A stretch of DNA of 64,000 bases, from positions 1,612,001 to 1,676,000 of the forward strand of contig NZ_RKHJ01000001.1 in NCBI RefSeq assembly GCF_003752465.1, written 5' to 3'. The position numbers and the translations under genes were made by a program. A model generated the notes under the pieces. It was not told where the DNA came from. It did no database searches and saw only the letters and a program-made list of their open reading frames with translations. Shown one piece after another: positions 34,030-43,003 of this stretch (position 1 is its first letter; every line of letters begins with the position of its first letter). This DNA is from Agrococcus jenensis. Lineage in GTDB: Bacteria > Actinomycetota > Actinomycetes > Actinomycetales > Microbacteriaceae.

Positions 34030-35066
34030 TGCGCGTGTGCTTCATCGCTGCGCCTCTCATCGCGCGGAGCGGCGTCTACAACTCGGCGATCGAGCTCGTC
34101 ACGGCCGCGCGCGAGATCGGACTGCCCTGGACCGCGGCGCTCGGCGTCTCCAGCACGGCGGGCGGCGCGTCGGCCGAGGTGGACGGTGTGACCGAGTTCG
34201 TCGCCGAACCCGCCGGGGTCGGCGGGATCATGCGCCTGCGCGGTGCGCTGCGCGCGACGGAGGCCTACGCGGACGCCGATCTGGTCGTGAGCCTCGTCCC
34301 GCAGAGCGACATGGTGCTGGCGCTGGAACGACGTCGCTGGATCGCATACGTGCGTGGCCTGCCATGGCCGGAGCGCAACGAGGCGTCGCTCGCGAAGCGG
34401 ACGGTGTGGCGGTGGCTCGAGCGCCTGGCGCTGCGTCGCGCCGAGGAGCGATGGGTCACGACGGAGATCCTCGCCCGTGGGCTGGGAGGTGGTGTCGACC
34501 GCGTCGTGGCGCCTGGGATCCGGATGCCGCAGCAGCGAGCCGCCGAGGGGCAGCAGCTCGGAAGCGACATCGTGTGGGCGGCTCGCTACTCTTCAGACAA
34601 GAATCCTCAGCTCTTCATCCGGACGGTGCACGCGACCGGCGTGCCGGGTGCGATGTACGGATCGGGGCCCCTCGAGGAGGAGCTGCGCGTGGCGGCGTCA
34701 GGCAACCCGCGCGTCCCTGGATGGATCGCGAAGGACGAGCTCTGGGACAACGCGCGCGCGTATGTCGGGACGTCCACCAGGGAGGCGTTCGGCCGCAGCG
34801 CGGTGGAAGCCGCGCTGCACGGGATCCCGTTGGTGCTCTCCGATCAGTTCGGCTGCGCGGACATGCTGTTCACCGACGTCGGCCTGCGGGAGCGGCACGT
34901 GCTCCCGCTGGATGAGCCGGCCGCGTGGGAGGCGGTGGTCCGTCGCCTCTCGGAGGACACCGCGTACGCCGAAGCGGTGGGGCTCCACGTCCAGGAGAAC
35001 GCGCGAGCGCTCTCCATCGGAGCCGCGGTCGATCGCGTCGCCCGGGCGCTCGACGCCGTCGGCTGA
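34029..35066 (+). CDS. GT4-family glycosyltransferase (fourth of four)
   Basis: The 345-residue protein starts MRVCFIAAPLIARSGVYNSA and keeps a donor-side motif in WAARYSSDKNPQLFIRTV plus the EX7E pair in STREAFGRSAVEAALHGIPLV. The middle is more divergent than in the other three, with a short acceptor domain. The ATG shares one base with the stop of the previous gene. The acceptor sugar is unknown. A phosphatase gene follows 79 bases later. Confidence 0.82.
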   Translation: MRVCFIAAPLIARSGVYNSAIELVTAAREIGLPWTAALGVSSTAGGASAEVDGVTEFVAEPAGVGGIMRLRGALRATEAYADADLVVSLVPQSDMVLALERRRWIAYVRGLPWPERNEASLAKRTVWRWLERLALRRAEERWVTTEILARGLGGGVDRVVAPGIRMPQQRAAEGQQLGSDIVWAARYSSDKNPQLFIRTVHATGVPGAMYGSGPLEEELRVAASGNPRVPGWIAKDELWDNARAYVGTSTREAFGRSAVEAALHGIPLVLSDQFGCADMLFTDVGLRERHVLPLDEPAAWEAVVRRLSEDTAYAEAVGLHVQENARALSIGAAVDRVARALDAVG

Positions 35067-35145
35067 TGCGACCTCGGTCGTGTCTCACGGGTTCGACGCC
35101 GCGCTCGTAACACGCTGGACACCTCTTCCCGCTACCGTCGATCGC

Positions 35146-35835
35146 ATGCCCTTGCCGAGCCAGCGCGAGGTCGCACACCGCGACCGCTCCAGCTTCCGCG
35201 TCCTGACGGTGTGCACCGGCAACATCTGTCGTTCGCCGCAGGCGGCGATGCTGCTCTCGGAGCGCCTCGGCGCCGCGTTCGGGCCCGATGCGACCCGGCA
35301 GCTCACGGTCGAGAGCGCGGGGACGCTCGGCTTCGACGGCAGCCCGATGGATGCCGCGGCGCTCGCCGAGGCGCGCCGCCTGGGTGTCGCGCACCCTGAA
35401 GCGCATCGCGCTCGACGCATCCAGCCGGCCTACGTCGAGCGGGCGGATCTCATCCTCGGGATGTCGCGCGAGCACCGCGGTGCCGCTGCGAGCCTCCTGC
35501 CGAGCGCGAATCGCCGTGCGTTCGCGCTCGTCGAGTTCGCGCGCATCGTGGAGGCGCTCGCGGCGCGCGAGCTCGAGTCGCAGGTCGCGCCGTTGGGAGC
35601 GGAGGGGTTCGCCTCGTTCATGCACGGCGTCGTCGAGGCAGCGGGGAGGGCGCGCGGAGTGGTCCCGGCGCTCGCGCGCCGAGAGGACTACGACATCATC
35701 GACCCGTACCGGCTGCAGCCGTCCGTGTACCGCGAGTCGGCCGACGTGGTGGCAGCGTGGACCGTCCGGACCGTCGATGCGCTCGTGTCGCTGTCCGCTC
35801 CGACCAGGCCATCGCCGGCGAACCACGGAATGTAG
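35146..35835 (+). CDS. Low-molecular-weight protein tyrosine phosphatase (Wzb-like)
   Basis: The 229-residue protein has the CX5R active site in LTVCTGNICRSPQAAMLL at about residues 25-33 and the general-acid Asp in YDIIDPYRLQ. Members dephosphorylate the tyrosine cluster of polysaccharide co-polymerase kinases and so set polymer length. The kinase is encoded one gene downstream. Length is longer than the ~150-residue norm because of a helical insert (about 110-175) and a C-terminal tail. The ATG at 35146 is preferred; upstream in-frame sequence is not protein-like. Confidence 0.88.
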   Translation: MPLPSQREVAHRDRSSFRVLTVCTGNICRSPQAAMLLSERLGAAFGPDATRQLTVESAGTLGFDGSPMDAAALAEARRLGVAHPEAHRARRIQPAYVERADLILGMSREHRGAAASLLPSANRRAFALVEFARIVEALAARELESQVAPLGAEGFASFMHGVVEAAGRARGVVPALARREDYDIIDPYRLQPSVYRESADVVAAWTVRTVDALVSLSAPTRPSPANHGM

Positions 35836-35872
35836 CGGATGGCAGAATCGCGCGCCGCGTCTTCGGGAATCC

Positions 35873-35901
35873 TTGAGGCTTATCATGGTGAACGTTAGAA
35901 G
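35873..35901 (+). promoter_or_regulatory. Predicted promoter before the phosphoglycosyltransferase gene
   Basis: TTGAGG (35873-35878), 17 bases, TAGAAG (35896-35901). The expected start of transcription near 35908 leaves about 40 bases before the GTG at 35948, which has a strong GGAGG site. This supports the later translation start. Confidence 0.5.
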
Positions 35902-35947
35902 TTCTTGGGAAGCGGATGCGGAGATGTCGGATGGTGGAGGACAAGCA

Positions 35948-37444
35948 GTGAGCAGCCTCCCCCCGAGCGCGTCCCAGACCATCTCCCTCCGGCGCTCGTC
36001 ACCGCCGTGGGTCGCTCGCTTCCCCGAGCGCCTCCTCCTCTCCGACATCGCCTGCGTCATCGTCGCGGTCGGCATCGCGCAGTTCGTCAACCTCTCCGTG
36101 CTGGGCGACCGCGATCTCGTCGAGGGCATCGATTGGCGAGGTGTCGTGGATCCGACGTGGTTCAGCGTCGTCATCGCTGCAGCGTGGCTCTTCGCGCTGG
36201 CCGCATCGGGCTCACGCGACGCGCGGGTGCTGGGGGCCGGGACGACCGAGTACGTGCGCGTCTTCAACGCGTCGTTCTTCGTCTTCGGCGTCATCGCCAT
36301 CACCGCGTATCTGACCGAGTACGAGTTCGCGCGCACCTACGTCGCGATCGCGATGCCGACCGGTCTGGTCTTCCTCCTCATCTCCCGCCAGGTCTGGCGG
36401 CAGTGGCTCACTCGCATGCGCATCCGCGGCTACTTCCAGAACCGCGTCGTGGTGGCGGGCTCCGCGGCTGGCGTCGCCCACATCGTCGAGCAGCTGCGGT
36501 CGGCAAAGCGCGCCGGCTTCGGCGTGCAGGGCGTCTGCGTGCCTGGAGGTGTCGCCAACGGCCGGCTCCGCAAGCTCGGGGTGCCGGTGCTCGGCGACAT
36601 CGACGACTCGATCGACGCTCTCGCTCGCGTGAACGCGCACACCCTCGTGCTGACGGGCAGCGACGACCTCTCGCCCGAGAAGATCCGGGAGCTCAGCTGG
36701 CGCCTCGAGCCGGGCAGGCAGCACCTCATCGTCGCCCCCGCGCTCACGGATGTCGGCGGACCGCGGATCCACACCAGGCCTGTCGCCGGCCTGCCGCTCA
36801 TCCATGTCGAGACGCCGCGCTTCGAGGGGTCGGAGCGGTTCATCAAGCGGATGTTCGACATCCTCGGGAGCCTCGCCCTGATCCTCGTCCTGGCCGTGCC
36901 CCTGCTCTTGATCGCGCTCGCGGTGAAGCTCGACTCGCCCGGTCCGGTGCTGTTCAGGCAGGAGCGCATCGGCTTCCGGGGCCGCAGCTTCCGCATGCTC
37001 AAGTTCCGATCGATGCGCGTCGACGCGGAGCAGGTGCTGGCGACGCTGCTCGACGAGCGCGACGACGGACATGACGCCGGCAACGCCGTGCTCTTCAAGA
37101 TGAAGCACGATCCGCGCATCACGCGGGTCGGTCGCTTCACCCGTCGCTTCTCGCTCGACGAGCTGCCGCAGCTGTTCAACGTGGTGGCAGGCGACATGTC
37201 GCTCGTGGGACCACGGCCCCCGCTGCAGCGCGAGGTCGACCTCTACGAGCAGCACGTGCACCGCAAGTTCCTGGTGAAGCCCGGGATCACGGGCTTGTGG
37301 CAGGTGAGCGGTCGCTCGAACCTGTCGTGGGAGGAGTCGGTTCGGCTCGACCTCTACTATGTAGAGAACTGGTCGCTCATCGCCGACCTGCAGATCCTCT
37401 GGCGCACCGCGAAGGCAGTGGTCGCGCGAGACGGCGCGTACTGA
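35948..37444 (+). CDS. Polyprenyl-phosphate sugar phosphotransferase (initiating enzyme, WcaJ-like)
   Basis: The 498-residue membrane protein has four to five N-terminal helices (for example LLLSDIACVIVAVGIAQFVN), a CoA-binding-like cytosolic region, one further helix (GSLALILVLAVPLLLIALAV), and the conserved catalytic part. That part contains RFIKRMFDILG, MLKFRSMRVDAEQVL, SLDELPQLFNVVAGDMSLVGPRP and KPGITGLWQVSGRSNL. It transfers a hexose-1-phosphate, often galactose or glucose, to undecaprenyl phosphate, starting each repeat unit. Starts at 35885 and 35924 are also in frame; 35948 is favoured by GGAGG seven bases upstream and by the promoter. Confidence 0.9.
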   Translation: MSSLPPSASQTISLRRSSPPWVARFPERLLLSDIACVIVAVGIAQFVNLSVLGDRDLVEGIDWRGVVDPTWFSVVIAAAWLFALAASGSRDARVLGAGTTEYVRVFNASFFVFGVIAITAYLTEYEFARTYVAIAMPTGLVFLLISRQVWRQWLTRMRIRGYFQNRVVVAGSAAGVAHIVEQLRSAKRAGFGVQGVCVPGGVANGRLRKLGVPVLGDIDDSIDALARVNAHTLVLTGSDDLSPEKIRELSWRLEPGRQHLIVAPALTDVGGPRIHTRPVAGLPLIHVETPRFEGSERFIKRMFDILGSLALILVLAVPLLLIALAVKLDSPGPVLFRQERIGFRGRSFRMLKFRSMRVDAEQVLATLLDERDDGHDAGNAVLFKMKHDPRITRVGRFTRRFSLDELPQLFNVVAGDMSLVGPRPPLQREVDLYEQHVHRKFLVKPGITGLWQVSGRSNLSWEESVRLDLYYVENWSLIADLQILWRTAKAVVARDGAY

Positions 37445-37496
37445 CGCGAAGACAGCACGTCTCGCTCGAGGCGCTGCGACCGAAGGGAACCCATCC

Positions 37497-38900
37497 GTGG
37501 AGCTGAGCGACTACCTGCGGGTCGTGCGGAAGAACGTCATTCTGCTGCTCGCGCTCATGCTTGCCGGCGTCGGCGTCGGTGCGCTGATCGCGACGGTGCA
37601 GCAGCCGTCGTACAGCGCGCAGACGCAGGTGTTCGTGTCGACGCAGGGCGGCGGCAGCAGCGCCGAGCTGGTGCAGGGCAACTCCTTCACGCTGTCCCGA
37701 GTGAAGACGTATGCGAGCCTCGCGACCTCGCAGGACGTGCTCGAGCGCGTGATCGCAGACCTCGGCCTGACGCTCGACAGCCAGACGCTCGCGGAGTCGG
37801 TCGCGGCCAGCCCCGTGCTCGACACCACGATCATCGAGATCAACGCGGTCGACGAGGACCCGGCGCTCGCCGCGCGCATCGCGGATGCCGTCGCAGCGAG
37901 CCTCGCGACGACCGTGGCCGAGATCGAGTCGCCGGGTGAGGGCGGCAGCCCGGTGCAGCTGACCACGGTGGAGCGGGCGACCGTGCCGCAGACGCCGGTC
38001 AGCCCGCGGCCGATGCTCAACGTCGCGCTCGGCGCCCTGCTCGGCCTGGCGCTCGGCATCGCGATCGCGCTCCTGCGAGAGGTGCTGGACACCCGCATCC
38101 GCGACGAGCGCGGCCTCAAGCTCGTGACGGAGCTGCCCGTCGTGGGCTCGATGACCTTCGACCCGAAGGCGAAGCAGCGCCCGCTCGTCGTGCACTCGGA
38201 CCCGCTCAGCCCTCGTTCCGAGGCCTACCGCACCCTGCGCACCAACCTGCAGTTCGTCGAGGTGGACGGTCGCAGCCGCACGTTCGTCGTCACCTCCTCG
38301 ACCCCGAGCGAGGGCAAGAGCTCCACCGCGGCGAACCTCGCGCTCGCGCTCGCGGATGCTGGCGAGACCGTGATCCTGATCGACGCGGACCTTCGCAAGC
38401 CGAAGGTCGCCGAGTACATGAACATCGACGGCAGCGTCGGCCTGACCGACGTCCTCATCGGGCGGGCGGAGCTCGTCGACGCCGTGCAGATGTGGGGCGA
38501 GTCGTCGCTCTACGTGCTGCCGTCGGGCCAGATCCCGCCGAACCCCAGCGAGCTGCTCGGCTCCAAGTCGATGCAGGCGCTCATCACGCAGCTCGAGACC
38601 GAGTTCGACTGGGTGCTCTTCGATGCCCCGCCGCTCCTTCCCGTCACGGACGCAGCGGTGCTGTCGCGCAACACCGCCGGCGCGATCATGGTCGTGGCGA
38701 GCGGCAGGGCGACGCGCCATCAGCTCGACGTCGCGCTGGGCATGCTCGAGAACGTGGACGCGCCCGTCGCGGGCGTGGTCCTGACGATGCTGCCGGCGAA
38801 GGCCGCGAACGCCTACGGCGCATACGGTGCCTACGGCGAGGGCTACGCGCTGAGCAAGACGAAGACGAAGCCGAAGGCCAAGGCGAAGGCGCGCGGTTAG
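37497..38900 (+). CDS. Polysaccharide co-polymerase with tyrosine autokinase
   Basis: The 467-residue protein fuses a Wzz-type membrane domain and a BY-kinase. N-terminal TM is LLLALMLAGVGVGALIATV; a second TM (MLNVALGALLGLALGIAIALL) lies near residue 185. The kinase has Walker A STPSEGKSSTAANL, Walker A' VILIDADLRKP and Walker B WVLFDAPP. The C-terminus carries a Tyr cluster (YGAYGAYGEGY) followed by a Lys-rich tail. Autophosphorylation and removal of phosphate by the LMW phosphatase set chain length. The start is GTG. Fusion in one polypeptide is usual for this type in actinobacteria. Confidence 0.93.
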   Translation: MELSDYLRVVRKNVILLLALMLAGVGVGALIATVQQPSYSAQTQVFVSTQGGGSSAELVQGNSFTLSRVKTYASLATSQDVLERVIADLGLTLDSQTLAESVAASPVLDTTIIEINAVDEDPALAARIADAVAASLATTVAEIESPGEGGSPVQLTTVERATVPQTPVSPRPMLNVALGALLGLALGIAIALLREVLDTRIRDERGLKLVTELPVVGSMTFDPKAKQRPLVVHSDPLSPRSEAYRTLRTNLQFVEVDGRSRTFVVTSSTPSEGKSSTAANLALALADAGETVILIDADLRKPKVAEYMNIDGSVGLTDVLIGRAELVDAVQMWGESSLYVLPSGQIPPNPSELLGSKSMQALITQLETEFDWVLFDAPPLLPVTDAAVLSRNTAGAIMVVASGRATRHQLDVALGMLENVDAPVAGVVLTMLPAKAANAYGAYGAYGEGYALSKTKTKPKAKAKARG

Positions 38901-38965
38901 CGCCGTCGACTGCGCGACGCCTCTCGGACACAGTCGCGTAACCATCGATCGATAGGTTCATCACC

Positions 38966-39853
<888 letters not shown>

Positions 39854-39958
39854 GCCGGCCGCGCACGATCACGAACGCCCCCGAAGTAGGGTTGACAGGG
39901 TGCCGCACCGGCGCCCGAGAGTGACGTCGGCGCCCGCCGGCAGAGAGTACGAGCAGCT

Positions 39959-41125
39959 GTGAAGATCGTCGTCGTCGGCACCGGATACGTAGGCCTCTCG
40001 AACGCAGTTGTCCTGGCGCAGCACCACGATGTGGTCGCCGTGGACATCGACGAGCGCAAGGTCGAGCAGGTGAACGCGCGCATCTCGCCGATCATCGACG
40101 TCGAGCTCGAGGACTACCTCGCCACGAGGCAGCTGAGCCTCACCGCGACGACGGATGCGGCAGCGGCCTTCGAGGGCGCCGGGCTCGTCGTGGTCGCGAC
40201 GCCGACCGACTACGACCCGCAGGAGAACTTCTTCAACACGAAGTCGGTCGAGTCGGTCATCGAGCAGGTGGTCGCGGTCGCCCCCGATGCGACGATCGTC
40301 GTGAAGTCGACCGTGCCCGTCGGCTTCACCGAGCGGATGCGTGCCGCGCACCCGGGCGCGCACATCGTCTTCTCGCCGGAGTTCCTGCGCGAGGGCCGCG
40401 CGCTGCACGACAACCTGCACCCGTCGCGCATCGTGGTGGGCGACACCGGCGAGCGCGGGCGGCAGTTCGCCGACCTCATGGTCGAGGGCGCGGAGGCGAA
40501 GGACGTGCCCGTGCTCCTCACCGACCCGACGGAGGCGGAGGCGATCAAGCTCTTCGCCAACACCTACCTCGCGCTGCGGGTCGCGTACTTCAACGAGCTC
40601 GACACCTACGCCGCGACGCACGGGCTGGACGCCGCGCAGATCATCGGCGGCGTGGGCCTCGACCCGCGCATCGGCACGCACTACAACAACCCGTCCTTCG
40701 GGTACGGCGGCTACTGCCTGCCCAAGGACACGAAGCAGCTGCTCGCGAACTACGAGGACGTGCCGCAGAACCTCATCGCCGCGGTGGTCTCGGCGAACAC
40801 CACGCGCAAGGACTTCGTCGCCGCCGACATCCTGCGGCGCGAGCCGAAGGTCGTGGGCATCCACCGGCTCATCATGAAGTCGGGCTCCGACAACTTCCGG
40901 GCGTCGTCGATCCAGGGCGTGATGAAGCGGGTGCGCGCCAAGGGCGTCGAGATCGTGCTGTACGAGCCGGCGCTCGAGGAGGACACCTTCTTCGGGTCGG
41001 AGATCATCCGCGATCTCGACGAGTTCAAGCGGCGCTCGGATGTGATCGTCGCGAACCGGCGCTCCGAGGAGCTCGAGGACGTCGCCGAGAAGCTCTACAC
41101 GCGCGACATCTACGGCCGCGACTGA
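39959..41125 (+). CDS. ugd: UDP-glucose 6-dehydrogenase
   Basis: The 388-residue protein has an NAD-binding loop [20 protein letters not shown], the substrate-contacting [19 protein letters not shown], and the catalytic Cys in [18 protein letters not shown]. It oxidises UDP-glucose to UDP-glucuronate in two steps. Glucuronate supplies acidic residues for the polysaccharide. The start is GTG at 39959. Length is normal for the shorter bacterial class. It is the last plus-strand gene of the exopolysaccharide locus. Confidence 0.93.
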   Translation: MKIVVVGTGYVGLSNAVVLAQHHDVVAVDIDERKVEQVNARISPIIDVELEDYLATRQLSLTATTDAAAAFEGAGLVVVATPTDYDPQENFFNTKSVESVIEQVVAVAPDATIVVKSTVPVGFTERMRAAHPGAHIVFSPEFLREGRALHDNLHPSRIVVGDTGERGRQFADLMVEGAEAKDVPVLLTDPTEAEAIKLFANTYLALRVAYFNELDTYAATHGLDAAQIIGGVGLDPRIGTHYNNPSFGYGGYCLPKDTKQLLANYEDVPQNLIAAVVSANTTRKDFVAADILRREPKVVGIHRLIMKSGSDNFRASSIQGVMKRVRAKGVEIVLYEPALEEDTFFGSEIIRDLDEFKRRSDVIVANRRSEELEDVAEKLYTRDIYGRD

Positions 41126-41149
41126 GCGCAGCGCGCTCCGGCGCAGGGG

Positions 41150-41623
41150 TCAGCGCCGGAGCGACCTCCGCCTGGCTCGCAGGGCGATCGCCTCGGCGAT
41201 CGCAGCGATCGCCGCGCCCGCGAGCGCGCCGAGGCCGTTCGCGGCGACGTCGAGCAGCGACGTGACCCGGGCGGGCATGAACAGCTGCGCGGTCTCGACG
41301 CCGACGCTCGCGGCGACGCAGATCGCGGTGGCGAGCCACCATCGGCGTGCGCCGAGCACGAACGTCAGCAGCAGCGCGACCGGCACGAGCATCGCGACGT
41401 TCGCGAGCACCTCGAGTCGCGTCCAGCTCAGCCACTCGAGCAGCGTCCGGTCGTGCAGCCATCCGAGGCCGCGGACGACGAGCGGCTTGGCGCGCGCCTG
41501 CAGGGGCGTCGGCACCAGGGTGATGAGGAGCGCGACGGGTGCGACGATCGCGAGCCCGACGGCGCCCACGCGGCGGAGGGACGCCCGCACGGCGCGCGCG
41601 TGGATCTCCCAGAGCCGGCTCAT
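41150..41623 (-). CDS. VanZ-family membrane protein
   Basis: From the ATG at 41623 the product is 157 residues with four helices (AVGLAIVAPVALLITLVPT, VLANVAMLVPVALLLTFVLG, AICVAASVGVETAQLF and ANGLGALAGAAIAAIAEAI). The sequence WTRLEVLANVAMLVPVAL and ETAQLFMPARVTSLLDVAANGLGALAG is the VanZ signature. VanZ-like proteins affect glycopeptide sensitivity in some organisms, but most homologues are of unknown role. It is convergent with the dehydrogenase gene across 24 bases. Confidence 0.82.
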   Translation of the reverse strand: MSRLWEIHARAVRASLRRVGAVGLAIVAPVALLITLVPTPLQARAKPLVVRGLGWLHDRTLLEWLSWTRLEVLANVAMLVPVALLLTFVLGARRWWLATAICVAASVGVETAQLFMPARVTSLLDVAANGLGALAGAAIAAIAEAIALRARRRSLRR

Positions 41624-41797
41624 GCATCCAGTCTGCACGGGCCGCCGGGCACGGCGGCACAGGGACGCTTGAGGCGCACCCCGGACGGTCGGCATCGGCA
41701 TCGGCATCTGCGTGCGCGAATGCGATCGGAATCGGCCATTGTCCGAGTCAATGTGGGTGAACGAGTGGGGGACAATATCCGGGGAATGCGAAGCGAA

Positions 41798-41826
41798 TTG
41801 GATTCGCGGTCATCCGGGAGTATTCT
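41798..41826 (+). promoter_or_regulatory. Predicted lsr2 promoter giving a leaderless transcript
   Basis: TTGGAT (41798-41803), exactly 17 bases, TATTCT (41821-41826). The expected transcription start, about seven bases after the -10, falls at or next to the A of the lsr2 ATG at 41834. Confidence 0.6.
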
Positions 41827-41833
41827 CTGCGCT

Positions 41834-42178
41834 ATGGCTAAGAAGACAATGGTGCAGCTCGTCGACGATATCTCAGGTGATGCGATCGGCGACGGCGAAG
41901 GCCGCACCGTACGATTCGCATTCGACGGGGCAGACTACGAGATCGACCTCACGAACTCCCACATCGAGGAGTTCTCGAACGCGCTCGAGGACTACGTGCG
42001 CGCATCGCGCCGCGTCTCCGGACGACGCAAGACCAACGCTCCCGCTGGCCGCAGCGGTGGCAGCGGCAGCAGTGGCGAGACCGCGGCGATCCGCGAGTGG
42101 GCGGAGTCGCAGGGGCTCAAGGTCGCGACGCGGGGCCGCATCCCGGCCGACATCGTCGACCGGTACAACAACCGCTGA
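41834..42178 (+). CDS. lsr2: Lsr2-family nucleoid-associated protein
   Basis: The 114-residue protein has the Lsr2 N-terminal dimerisation part (AKKTMVQLVDDISGDAI, then RFAFDGADYEIDLTNSHIEE) and the C-terminal DNA-binding helices with IREWAESQGLKVATRGRIPA, where RGR is the AT-hook-like contact. It bridges DNA and silences AT-rich, horizontally acquired genes in actinobacteria. It sits next to the comparatively AT-rich exopolysaccharide locus, so local silencing is plausible but not shown. Ribosome-binding sequence is poor; the promoter suggests leaderless translation. Confidence 0.93.
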   Translation: MAKKTMVQLVDDISGDAIGDGEGRTVRFAFDGADYEIDLTNSHIEEFSNALEDYVRASRRVSGRRKTNAPAGRSGGSGSSGETAAIREWAESQGLKVATRGRIPADIVDRYNNR

Positions 42179-42193
42179 TCCGACGCAGACGGA

Positions 42194-42221
42194 AGAGCGC
42201 CGCCCCGAGGGGCGGCGCTCT
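42194..42221. terminator. Bidirectional terminator between lsr2 and the SGNH gene
   Basis: AGAGCGCCGCCCC (42194-42206) pairs with GGGGCGGCGCTCT (42209-42221) and is followed on the plus strand by CTTTC. Both genes end toward it. Confidence 0.8.
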
Positions 42222-42237
42222 CTTTCGTCGTCGGGGC

Positions 42238-42954
42238 TCACCGCGCGAGGAGCTCGTCGATCCGTCGCGCGATCAATGCCAGGCCTTCCTCATTCGGGTG
42301 GAGATCGTCGGAGGCGATGAGATCGGGCCGGTCCAGGAAGAGGTCGCCGAGATCGAGGTATTCGGCCCCGGCATTCTCGGCGGCCGCTGCCACGCGCTCG
42401 CGCAGCGCGAGCAATGCGTCGGGCGTGGGGGAATCGTCCCATAGCGGCGACGTGACGATGAGCCGGACGTCCGGCAGCTGACGCCGCACCTCGGCGTAGA
42501 AGGCGGTCACCGCCGCCTCGACGTGCGCGCGCTGGAGGTCGTTGCGGCCGCCGGAGACGACCAGGATGTCGGGATCGGCGTCGACCGCCCTCGGCAGCAC
42601 GCCGATGTACGACTGGCATCCGCTCGATGCGCAAGCGCCGTCGGCACGGCCGGTGGAGTAGCCGGTGCCGGCGATCGCCAGGTTCTGCACGCGCCAGCCC
42701 CGCAGCTCGCCGAGCATCGCCGGGAAGCCCGCTCCGCTGATCGGCGTGGCGGTGCCGACGGTGTACGAGTCGCCGATGAAGACGGCGAGCGGGGCGTCGT
42801 CGGGGGCGGAGGTCGAGGCGGTCCGGGCGGCGGTCGCGGTCGGGGTCCCCGACGGGTCGGGGGCCGCGGATCGGGGCAAGAGCAGCAGCGCGGCGATCGC
42901 TGCCAGGGCGACCGCGGCGAGGATGGCCGCGATGGCCTTCGCTCGGCGGGACAT
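42238..42954 (-). CDS. SGNH/GDSL hydrolase, membrane-anchored or secreted
   Basis: From the ATG at 42954 the protein is 238 residues. An N-terminal hydrophobic segment (AIAAILAAVALAAIAALLLL) acts as a signal anchor, followed by a Thr/Ala linker. The hydrolase blocks are FIGDSYTVG (nucleophile Ser), SGGRNDL (oxyanion Asn) and ASDDLHPNEEG (Asp and His of the triad). It is probably an extracellular esterase or acetylhydrolase; the substrate is unknown. The upstream region is a repeat element that also ends the maltokinase gene. Confidence 0.88.
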   Translation of the reverse strand: MSRRAKAIAAILAAVALAAIAALLLLPRSAAPDPSGTPTATAARTASTSAPDDAPLAVFIGDSYTVGTATPISGAGFPAMLGELRGWRVQNLAIAGTGYSTGRADGACASSGCQSYIGVLPRAVDADPDILVVSGGRNDLQRAHVEAAVTAFYAEVRRQLPDVRLIVTSPLWDDSPTPDALLALRERVAAAAENAGAEYLDLGDLFLDRPDLIASDDLHPNEEGLALIARRIDELLAR

Positions 42955-42956
42955 CG

Positions 42957-43003
42957 TGGTCTCGATACGCGGCCGGCTTCGCCGGCTGCTACTCGACCAG
43001 CGG
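42957..43003. repeat. Palindromic repeat family A (copy 1), ends the maltokinase gene
   Basis: TGGTCTCGATACGCGG (42957-42972), a GCCGGC-TTC-GCCGGC hairpin, then CTACTCGACCAGCGG (42989-43003). The same two flanks occur inside hrpA (52712-52752 on the other strand). The stop codon of the maltokinase gene (42989-42991 on the minus strand) is part of this element. The element type is unknown; REP/BIME-like dispersed repeats are the closest comparison. Confidence 0.7.
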
